A stretch of 39,968 bases of DNA from an uncultured Lachnospiraceae bacterium (GTDB lineage Bacteria > Bacillota > Clostridia > Lachnospirales > Lachnospiraceae): the NCBI GenBank assembly GCA_910584945.1, contig CAJUDY010000037.1:1-39968 (forward strand), read 5' to 3'. The stretch's first letter is position 1. Each line of letters begins with the position of its first letter. The translations under genes and the position numbers were made by a program. This document shows positions 33,003-39,968 of this stretch, one piece after another. The notes under the pieces are model-generated. The model was not told where the DNA came from and did no database searches. It was given only the letters and a program-made list of their open reading frames with translations.

Positions 33003-33701
33003 CTATTCTTTATAATAAATCACCGGGACTCCTTCAAACGCCAGTCCTTCCTTCCTGCACAACTCGTAAAAATCGCCGTTCCTGTTATTGTTCTGCCATT
33101 CAAAATAGGTTTGATACAATCTCACATAATACTCAAATTCTTCTACAAGCTGCGGCTCTACTGACTTTTCTGAAAGGATTTTATTTGCCACACTTACAAT
33201 ATTTTCAAATTCCTCTTTTGTAATGCAGATGCTTTCCGGAAAATGATGCTGCCCCCACCATAGGGAATCAAGCTGCTCCCTGAAATAGAGCTGAACCGTC
33301 TGAGGATCACATTTTTCATGCATGTATGCGCGCTCCAGGATGGGATAAAAATCATGTTCCAGCTTTGGATCGTGGGGATTGTAAATGTTTCCAAAAATCT
33401 GGTACGCCCACCGCATCTGCGGCATCTGATTTTTCTCACATTCACGGCTTAAATAATCGTCAAGCAGCTTTGTTAATTGAAATGGCAGATGGCGCCTGGG
33501 CAGGGCATCCCCCGGAAATTTCATCTCGTCCAGGTATTCCCTGCAAAACCGAAACAAAACAGCGTCTGCATCGGCATCCGGCACATTTTCTTTAAAAGAT
33601 TTTGTAAATGAGAACAGAAAGCTGTTTGCCTGCTTTTTCAGTCCCTTTTTACGCAGATCCCAATATTTCTGTATCTCTGTGATAAACTGCTCATAATTCA
33701 T
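33003..33701 (-). CDS. Unassigned cassette protein (232 aa)
   Basis: The 232-residue protein has no motif that can be named. It is mostly helical-looking, acidic and without membrane segments or a signal peptide. Aromatic-rich pieces (ETSLWWGQHH-like SLWWGQHHFPE, YYVRLYQTYFEWQNNN) recall immunity-type proteins. Its start overlaps the end of the broken upstream gene by 11 bases, and it is followed by the double SUKH gene, so it is translated within the same cassette. An immunity role is inferred only from context. Confidence 0.6.
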   Translation of the reverse strand: MNYEQFITEIQKYWDLRKKGLKKQANSFLFSFTKSFKENVPDADADAVLFRFCREYLDEMKFPGDALPRRHLPFQLTKLLDDYLSRECEKNQMPQMRWAYQIFGNIYNPHDPKLEHDFYPILERAYMHEKCDPQTVQLYFREQLDSLWWGQHHFPESICITKEEFENIVSVANKILSEKSVEPQLVEEFEYYVRLYQTYFEWQNNNRNGDFYELCRKEGLAFEGVPVIYYKE

Positions 33702-34891
33702 GTCCTAACTCCTCTGGAAGATTCTTTCCGAACAATTCTCTGATTGGAAATTCTGGAACCAGTTTCTTTTTCCTGTCATATTTTTCAAACGCATGATATG
33801 GCCGGAAAAGAAATCCCCTGCCCAACTCTGCCCGAATCTCTGGGGCTACGCTCTCCTCAAAATATTCTACGACCTTCTCCCGCAACTCTGACGATATATC
33901 CTCAAATACACTTTCCGTCAGCTGGATTGCTATGGTGTCTCCAACTTCCTCCGTTTTCCAGCAAGGGGCATTGAGTATGGTTTCTCTTCCCAAAAGGTTA
34001 ATATACGGCAATCCGAAATAGGTACGCCACTTGAGGGCAGGGCATCGGACAGACAGATCATCCGGAATAAGCATGCTTTCCGTTGCGGTGCATGGAATGG
34101 AGCTGGTAAAATCGTAGATTTCCGCATGGACTGGGGAAAACCTGCAAACCAGATCATTGCACAAACTCACACACCTGTCCATCTCCTGTCTGTCCTTCTT
34201 TAGAAAATTTTTTGCAATGGTAGTCTGAATGACATTGAACAGGATTCTGTCTGTCCAATTCCTCCAGGAAACAAAATAAGTAACCTTACTGGATGGGCGG
34301 CCTTTCATCATAAGCTGGCTAAGGCAATACTGGCTTTCTAATATTTCACTGGTACAGTTATTGCCGCCCAGCCAGGCAGACGCTACTTTTTCAAATGCTT
34401 TTTATCAAACAGTTCTTTCACTGGCTCACTTCTTCCATACCTGACCGGACGGTAATCCAGCCCATAGGATAAAATAGTCCGGAAGAAATCATTGACTGCT
34501 TTGTCGTTATGAAATGGCTTTGTCGTCCGCAGGAAAAAGTCTATCTGCGGCTTTCCTGAAATGATCAGCGGCATGGCAAAGTCCTCCAATCTTCTATTAA
34601 GAATAATCCTGCCTCCAAAAAGCAGGGGCAATCATCCTGTGTTTTCTGTTCTCGCTGGAGGTTTTTCAAAAATTCTGTTCCTCTGTTTCCCTGAATATTA
34701 TGCCAATCAAACTTAAACCACAAAAAATATTCCTTAGCCCGTTTGGGTGTCAGTTCAAAAAAAGCGTAATTATCAAAAAACTGTTGCGCTGCAATTTTAT
34801 TATGGTTAGCAAAATCGAAAGGCGCAATCATCAGGGAATATCCCATAAACCGTAACACTCCTTTTCCAAATGTTCTTATTTTCTCCGCCAT
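33691..34891 (-). pseudogene. Frameshifted immunity-type gene (two apparent single-base deletions)
   Basis: Three consecutive frames join into one ~400-residue protein. The first, from ATG 34891, reads MAEKIRTFGKGVLRFMGYSL to KTQDDCP. Near 34625-34628, where a run of four C residues would need a fifth, the reading moves to LLFGGRIILNRRLEDFAMPL, on to FDKKH. Near 34393-34395, a T run one base short, it moves to FEKVASAWLGGNNCTSEILE and on to GHEL at 33691. Both shifts lie in homopolymers, so natural decay and read error are both possible. The protein family was not recognised; GRGFLFRPYHAFEKYDRKKK near its end is distinctive. It overlaps its Sel1 neighbour by 16 bases. Confidence 0.6.
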
Positions 34892-36111
34892 ACCCCAAAC
34901 AGGCTTTTCTTGTAATGTTTCAATGCCTCGATTGCCGGCCCGTAATTTCCCGCCGCTTTCAGATACTCTACACCTTTTTCAATATCCTCCCGCACGCCAA
35001 TCCCCTCGGCATACATCATCCCCAGACCATAACTTTTATAACAGGATTTTTCACTTCTCTCCAATAACGCCTTCCCTCTCGCCGGATCTTGTCTGCAGCC
35101 ATGCCCCAGCAGATAGCAGATTCCCAGCAGATCGTATTTGATACCTTCCGGCTCCTTATCTCTCTCCAGCCATTGGACCGCCTGCGCATAGTCCACAGCC
35201 GTACCCCAGCCGTTGAAATACAAACGTCCCAACTGTCGGCAGGCATAGCTGTCGTTACCATAGCTGGCAGTCTTTTTGTAGCACTCCAAGGCATAGGGCA
35301 GATTGCGCTCCACCGCCTTGCCGTCCCAATAAATATCCCCTATGATATGCCAGCTCCAGAGATGTCCTGCCTCTGCCGCTTTCAGCGCCCAGGGAAGAGC
35401 TTCTTTATCATTATCCTCTGTATAGGCCAGATAATGGGCATAGGCATACATCCACTCCGGGTAGCCTCGTTCCGCACCCTGGCGCATAATGGGAACTTCT
35501 TTTCCCGGCTCTGCCGGAATGTACTCTCCCCGTCCATACTGGTAATACTGGCCGTAATTCCGCCCCGCCAGTATCATGCCGCCGGAGAATGATTTTTCAA
35601 ACCATGGGAGGCACTTCTCGATCTGCTCCCGCTTCCAATCATTCCATGCTTTCTTATTTGCAAATTCCCTTTGCTTACGGTCTTCGATCTCTATGACGTC
35701 CAGAAAATAATAAGTGTTCCCAATCATGTACTGGCAGAAAGCGCAGCCGTTTTCGGCTTTTTCATAAATGACATCCCATGCTTCTTTTATGCTCTCAAAA
35801 GGCATAATCTCCTTAAGCTCCGGTGTCAGCATATCCATACGCAGCGCTCCCAGAATCGCAGCGGCGCTGCCTAATGAAATCGCCTGATGAAGCATGGCAT
35901 AGGCCGCCGCTTCATTTTCTTCAAAGGGATGGTATTCCCAACTGTAACAGGAGCCGGAAAAGCAGCGGGAGAGGATATAGCAGGCGTCCCCATCATCTTC
36001 CTTTGCCGCAAGCAATAATGCGTCCGCCGCCGCTGTCGCCTTGTCGTTATCACAGCAATAATAGAGATCCTCAATGGCTTTATCCACTACATCGCTAAAA
36101 TACTTACCCAT
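34876..36111 (-). CDS. Sel1-repeat (TPR-like) protein
   Basis: The 411-residue protein contains several Sel1-type helical repeats, clearest at residues ~285-320 (LGRLYFNGWGTAVDYAQAVQ), ~335-355 (LGICYLLGHGCRQDPARG) and ~365-390 (GLGMMYAEGIGVREDIEKGV). Sel1 repeats form a superhelix that binds other proteins. In toxin-immunity cassettes such proteins are often immunity or accessory factors. No signal peptide is present. It overlaps the membrane-protein gene before it by eight bases. Confidence 0.85.
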   Translation of the reverse strand: MGKYFSDVVDKAIEDLYYCCDNDKATAAADALLLAAKEDDGDACYILSRCFSGSCYSWEYHPFEENEAAAYAMLHQAISLGSAAAILGALRMDMLTPELKEIMPFESIKEAWDVIYEKAENGCAFCQYMIGNTYYFLDVIEIEDRKQREFANKKAWNDWKREQIEKCLPWFEKSFSGGMILAGRNYGQYYQYGRGEYIPAEPGKEVPIMRQGAERGYPEWMYAYAHYLAYTEDNDKEALPWALKAAEAGHLWSWHIIGDIYWDGKAVERNLPYALECYKKTASYGNDSYACRQLGRLYFNGWGTAVDYAQAVQWLERDKEPEGIKYDLLGICYLLGHGCRQDPARGKALLERSEKSCYKSYGLGMMYAEGIGVREDIEKGVEYLKAAGNYGPAIEALKHYKKSLFGVWRRK

Positions 36112-37306
36112 GTTTCTTTTTTCCCTTTCTGTTTGCTTTTTCTATCTGGCTGGTAATATCAGTCCAGCCGTTCATTTCTTCAAAAACACCGGAATTCAAA
36201 TAGTTGACCAGCCAGAATTTCACCTGCGTCACGGTTCCCTCTTTCGCCAGAAACCTGGTGTTCCCTTTTCCCGTGTTATTGGTACACCAAATCACCATCA
36301 GGTCATTTTGAACGCCGGGGAAGAAATCGATCGCCTGTGTTCCCCATTCCAGGAATACCTTTGTGTATTTTCCCTCATGAATGCCGTCAATGGCCAGTTC
36401 CACATCCCTGGCGGAGAAAAAGGTATGTTCATCATGCCAGTTCTCTCCAAAAATCACCAGAAGCTGGCGCCAGTTCCGCATTTGGCCTTTCTGTTCTCTT
36501 TGAAGCTGCTGCCAGAAAGATTTTATGTGTTCCTCAATCTGCCGGATATCGGCTTCGCTTTTCCCCGCCCCAGTCTCTTCTGTATTTCTCAAAGAGTCCG
36601 GTTTGTTAAAATCAGCAACCGGCTCTGATTCCCCATCTGTATCTTCCGGGCTGTCCTCAGCTTCGCCGGGACAGATGCCGTTTTCCTCCCATTCAGTGTC
36701 CTCTTCCTCGTCGCCCTCGTCTTCATCGTCATATCCATTCTCTATTTTTTTCCACCCTGAAAGATCAGCGCTGCCAGTCAGGAGTTTTTCAAACCAGTCC
36801 TTTGCCTCGTCAAACTCTGCGCTTTTATGGTACGATTCATATCCGCCTTTAGATTCTTCCAAAAATAGCGTCAACCGAAAGACCTCATGGAATATACAGA
36901 AAATCTGGCTTACGTTCCCTATCTCCTGTACAGCAAAAGGAGGCAGGATCTGGAGTTTGATAACGCCTCCTTTATCACTTTCCATTAAGCTTTCCATCTG
37001 TCTTTGTAAAACCTCCACCGTTACATTGGAAGTCCTGTTTCCGGCTGTATCTGTAAGGATAAACTGGCTCACTGGTGCCTGCTTTTGTCTTTTATCTGGC
37101 CTCACCAGATCACGCACCCCGTCCCATATTCCCAGCAAGCCAAAGCCCGCCATGCCAATCCCGATCAGAAGCCGGATCACGCCAATCCCTTCCTTCATTT
37201 CAGCAAGTCCGATCACTACCAGACCAAACCCCAGAAACGCAGCATAGCCTCCCAATATAAGAGGTGTCAGCCGCAGCCGTTTTCCTGTTCTGTTCTTTTT
37301 TCTCAT
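36104..37306 (-). CDS. Membrane protein with acidic linker, unknown function
   Basis: The 400-residue protein has a basic N-terminus (MRKKNRTGKRLRLTPLILGG) and two membrane segments at residues ~14-36 and ~43-62. A soluble domain follows, with a highly acidic, disordered-looking linker around ~195-240 (DDEDEGDEEEDTEWEENG), and then a C-terminal domain (FSARDVELAIDGIHEGKYTK). The ATG at 37306 is chosen over a GTG at 37321 because GAGG lies eight to nine bases before it. It is unassigned; the context suggests immunity to a membrane- or envelope-directed toxin. Confidence 0.7.
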   Translation of the reverse strand: MRKKNRTGKRLRLTPLILGGYAAFLGFGLVVIGLAEMKEGIGVIRLLIGIGMAGFGLLGIWDGVRDLVRPDKRQKQAPVSQFILTDTAGNRTSNVTVEVLQRQMESLMESDKGGVIKLQILPPFAVQEIGNVSQIFCIFHEVFRLTLFLEESKGGYESYHKSAEFDEAKDWFEKLLTGSADLSGWKKIENGYDDEDEGDEEEDTEWEENGICPGEAEDSPEDTDGESEPVADFNKPDSLRNTEETGAGKSEADIRQIEEHIKSFWQQLQREQKGQMRNWRQLLVIFGENWHDEHTFFSARDVELAIDGIHEGKYTKVFLEWGTQAIDFFPGVQNDLMVIWCTNNTGKGNTRFLAKEGTVTQVKFWLVNYLNSGVFEEMNGWTDITSQIEKANRKGKKKHG

Positions 37307-37355
37307 AATCTGTTTCCTCACTGGCTCTCTTATTTTCTATCCGGCCAGCCTGTTT

Positions 37356-38237
37356 CTAAAATCCCACATGAAAAGCCAGGCCAGTCTGTTCCTGAAGCTT
37401 TTCAAGGAGGTCACCCTTTGCGGCCGTCTTTGTCAGAACCATAAAGCAGACCGGCTCCTGCCCCAGAACCAGCAGGGCTTCCTGATTTTTGTGGACATAT
37501 GCCATCTGCAAAGGAAAATCGCCCAGACTGGTCAGTTCCGGATGGTCTGAAATGGGCTTAAAATCATCCCTGATCCGATCTGCTATGTTTTGAAAATACT
37601 CCTTTGAAAACTTTGCAGGAAAAAAATCACTGAACAGGCAGGTTCGATCATTGGCATGTTCACGCCATGTCATTTCTTCCCATTCACGGATGGCATGAAT
37701 CACCAGGAACAGCCCATATGCGTCCAGGGCATGGTTAAACCTGGGTTCATGTTCCAGCTTATGAATGTTCAGGGGAGCGTGGAGCAAAGGGATATTCCGC
37801 TTTTTCCAGTATTTCTGGTAAGCTGTCACAGCCTTTTGCTTTCCCTCCTCATCCCCCTCCTCACAGGCATCTGCCAGTTTATCCTCATATTCCCAGGCTA
37901 TGTCTTTTGGATCATTTTCTTCCCATGCGTATAGACCACCGGAAGTTTTGCCCTTTCGTATCCCGATGATATCTCCTTCTCCGGGGGCAAGAAAAAATCC
38001 CAGATATCTTCCCTCCCAATGAAGAAGCTCCAATGGCCGCAGATAACCGCTGGTGACTAACAGGTCTGCCATGTGCCGGTAAATATCCCGGATAGGAGAT
38101 GGAAGCTTTACATGAAGCCGCTTCTCTGCCGCCAGAATTTCATCCTCTGAATAACATTTCCACTTTTTCAAGCCTTCCATATGCTTCGGGCTGATAAATT
38201 GCCGGAGTATCCTCAGTTCCTTTTCGGTTGCATACAT
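37356..38237 (-). CDS. SUKH-domain (SMI1/KNR4) immunity-type protein
   Basis: The 293-residue cytoplasmic protein carries a SUKH fold at residues ~30-130: YSEDEILAAEKRLHVKLPSP and IRDIYRHMADLL form the usual start, and LELLHWEGRYLGFFLA the central strands. It is a close paralogue of the next upstream protein by layout (both have HWEG/HWSG). A GTG at 38246 overlaps the neighbour's stop (GTGA), but the ATG at 38237 with AAAGGTG upstream is preferred. The cognate toxin is unknown. Confidence 0.8.
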   Translation of the reverse strand: MYATEKELRILRQFISPKHMEGLKKWKCYSEDEILAAEKRLHVKLPSPIRDIYRHMADLLVTSGYLRPLELLHWEGRYLGFFLAPGEGDIIGIRKGKTSGGLYAWEENDPKDIAWEYEDKLADACEEGDEEGKQKAVTAYQKYWKKRNIPLLHAPLNIHKLEHEPRFNHALDAYGLFLVIHAIREWEEMTWREHANDRTCLFSDFFPAKFSKEYFQNIADRIRDDFKPISDHPELTSLGDFPLQMAYVHKNQEALLVLGQEPVCFMVLTKTAAKGDLLEKLQEQTGLAFHVGF

Positions 38238-38242
38238 AGTTT

Positions 38243-39166
38243 TCACCTTTTAAACAGGCCCGCTGCCTGCATTTCCCTTTCTTTATCCTCCACCCGTTTC
38301 CTGCCCTGCCCGTTCCATGACCAGAACAGCATCCCGGTTTTTTCTTCTACCCATTCCGCAAAGGAATAAGGAACCGGCTCCTTCGTGATCAGTCCATATT
38401 TCTGCTGGGCGCTGAAAGATAGAACCAGCAGGGTCTTCTCCGGATTCGTATAAGCATAAACCACATAATTCTCTGGCCCTGCATTCTTTCCGGACATCTC
38501 TACCCTTAAAAGCTCTGCTTTTGACGAGATGGGAACCAGCCACTCCTCCATTCTTTGACGGACTTTCCGCAGTTCGTCCAGTTTCCTCGGCAGAGAGCAG
38601 CCGATATAAAAAGGAGAAAGTTCCTCTGTCATTCGGGTCTGATGCAGCTCCCACCAATCCCTCATTACCTTATCCAGCACATGTTGGATAATAACAATAT
38701 CCCAATAAAAACATTGTTTCGAGAAATACTGATCACGTGCGCTTTTTCTTATCACCTCTGATTTCGGCTTTTCATCCTGCACTTCGCCGTAAATGTTGAC
38801 CCCGTTCCGTTCCCAGCTATAAACCGACGCATAGGGGTCTTTTCGGTAAATCCCACATCCCCGACGGGTTCTTTCCATGGCCTCCACCAGCAGGTACTGT
38901 CCGCTCCAGTGGAGTTCCTCCGGGCGGCAGAAATAGGTGTCTTTCTTTTCACATGCATAGTCGCCCAGCACCAGATAAAGCTCTCTTAGAGGTTGTGGCA
39001 GCTTATAGTTCAGGCGCTGCTCCACTGCATCTATTTCTTCCTCCGTGTAAATCTTGCCTGCGGCCAGTTTAGGCTGCCAGCAGAACTCCTTTATCAGTTC
39101 CAATTCTTCACGGATGGAGTATAATGGGCGTATTTCAAATTCAGGTTTTTCTTTTTTCAAAAACAT
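38243..39166 (-). CDS. SUKH-domain (SMI1/KNR4) immunity-type protein
   Basis: The 307-residue protein has a SUKH domain from about residue 37 (YTEEEIDAVEQRLNYKLPQP, LRELYLVLGDYA), with a central EELHWSGQYLLVEAMER. It shares its layout with the paralogue downstream, so the pair probably came from duplication followed by divergence. GGGAGAG lies about eight bases before the ATG. A C-terminal basic tail ends near GLFKR. Cytoplasmic toxin binding is inferred from the family. Confidence 0.8.
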   Translation of the reverse strand: MFLKKEKPEFEIRPLYSIREELELIKEFCWQPKLAAGKIYTEEEIDAVEQRLNYKLPQPLRELYLVLGDYACEKKDTYFCRPEELHWSGQYLLVEAMERTRRGCGIYRKDPYASVYSWERNGVNIYGEVQDEKPKSEVIRKSARDQYFSKQCFYWDIVIIQHVLDKVMRDWWELHQTRMTEELSPFYIGCSLPRKLDELRKVRQRMEEWLVPISSKAELLRVEMSGKNAGPENYVVYAYTNPEKTLLVLSFSAQQKYGLITKEPVPYSFAEWVEEKTGMLFWSWNGQGRKRVEDKEREMQAAGLFKR

Positions 39167-39197
39167 AGTCTAACTCTCCCTCATATGTTTTTAAAGA

Positions 39198-39968
39198 TCA
39201 CAAACATCCTAACAGTTTTGCAGCATATTCTTCCGGGAGGATCGCATACTGACGATATTCTTCCCGGAGAGCCGAATACTGCTCCGGTGTAGCAGACAGC
39301 GCAGCTTTCAGCCCATTTTGAATGCGTTCTATAAATTGCCGGAACAGCGGTGTCTGGTAAACCTGTTCCTGTGCGTTCATTACGTCTGATGCTTTATTGG
39401 ATGGGAGCGGCGTATTGGTAAGATCAATAAAGGCATCCGCCAGCATATTCAGCATTTCCTCCATTTCCGCAAAATCCACGTCCTGTTCATATTCCTCATA
39501 TTCTTCAAATTCCAGCCGCCCACCGCTGATTGCAACCACTTCCATCAAAAGAACAGAAAGCCATGTAAGTATCTGCCATTCACAGGTGCTTCCCCAGGGA
39601 ATATCTACATGATTTTCGTAAAATTCCGCCTGTGCATCGGTTATTTCTTCCCCTACATTATAATTGAGGGTAGCAGCATAAAGATTATTGGCAAAATCCT
39701 GAAAATCGGACGGTGCTTTCCTGCCTTCCAGATAATCCCAAAGTATGTCAAGAGCCTCCTGAAGAATGGCCGGAACCGTCCTGCACCTGTCTGCCAGCCC
39801 CTGGCGAATCGTATGTAAATATGGTTCCAGAATCAGAAGATTCCCCAAAAGCCGTGAATGGCTGCTGCTGTCCGCAAAAGCATCCTCAGCCATATCTTGA
39901 AAGCCCATGATCCAGTTGGCTGCCTTTGGCCCGTTCAGTGATGAAAAATCTGTATCGAGAGTGTATTT
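39198..39968 (-). CDS. Unassigned cassette protein, 5' end beyond the window
   Basis: The frame is open from the window edge: 20 codons (KYTLDTDFSSLNGPKAANWI) precede the first visible ATG at 39908, so the true start is probably outside. The visible part is acidic (EFEEYEEYEQDVDFAEMEEM) and helical, with no motif that can be named and no membrane segment. It stands first in the visible cassette, 31 bases upstream of a SUKH gene. A role as an immunity protein is inferred from its place only. Confidence 0.6.
   Translation of the reverse strand, partial: KYTLDTDFSSLNGPKAANWIMGFQDMAEDAFADSSSHSRLLGNLLILEPYLHTIRQGLADRCRTVPAILQEALDILWDYLEGRKAPSDFQDFANNLYAATLNYNVGEEITDAQAEFYENHVDIPWGSTCEWQILTWLSVLLMEVVAISGGRLEFEEYEEYEQDVDFAEMEEMLNMLADAFIDLTNTPLPSNKASDVMNAQEQVYQTPLFRQFIERIQNGLKAALSATPEQYSALREEYRQYAILPEEYAAKLLGCL

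Noticed and set aside
1..39968. CRISPR arrays, tRNA or rRNA genes, complete insertion sequences
   Set aside because: No regularly spaced repeats, tRNA-like cloverleaf sequence, rRNA segment or transposase was found by reading both strands; this was by eye, without a search program.

Overview
The window looks like a chromosomal segment of a moderate-GC anaerobic Firmicute, most likely in or near the Lachnospiraceae. This rests on the mixture seen: AGGAGG-type ribosome binding sites, a PcrA-ferritin pair, a clostridial WYL/GyrI/SPL/YoaP cluster and large SUKH immunity arrays. The genus cannot be named from sequence alone. No rRNA, tRNA, CRISPR array or complete insertion sequence was seen.

Left part (1-7180): a co-directional minus-strand operon (WYL regulator, GyrI-like protein, SPL-type radical SAM protein, YoaP-type acetyltransferase) runs into a mosaic of gene pieces. 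The pieces are a TfoX N-terminus joined to an MqsA-like helix-turn-helix and Panacea domain, a GyrI-like C-terminal tail, and a truncated serine hydrolase. Next comes a prophage packaging remnant on the plus strand: an HNH tail, an intact small terminase and the first ~90 residues of a large terminase. A complete toxin-antitoxin operon (RelE/HigB-like toxin plus a HigA-ImmA/IrrE-like protein) with two palindromic operators around its promoter sits inside the remnant.

Middle part (7211-23290): housekeeping genes (RlmD-type rRNA methyltransferase, a small membrane protein, PcrA helicase, ferritin) are followed by a LysR regulator divergent from an alanine:cation symporter that carries a structured repeat-like insertion inside its reading frame. 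Then comes a GDP-fucose operon (gmd, fcl, manC, manA on the minus strand), divergent AraC and MerR-methyltransferase regulators, and rmlB-rmlD. The promoter before rmlB has a 19-base spacer filled by a dyad, as expected for a MerR-type target.

Right part (23300-39968): a minus-strand catabolic operon encodes a sugar-type ABC importer without an ATPase, a DapA-family aldolase, a D-2-hydroxyacid dehydrogenase and, last, its LysR regulator. A LysR-type dyad lies about 64 bases upstream of the predicted start of transcription. After dgt and a decayed AAA ATPase, the last ~8.4 kb is one minus-strand immunity-type cassette: three SUKH proteins, a Sel1-repeat protein, a membrane protein with an acidic linker and several unassigned proteins. 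One gene there is broken by two apparent single-base deletions. No toxin gene is visible. The cassette is a plausible immunity store acquired in pieces.
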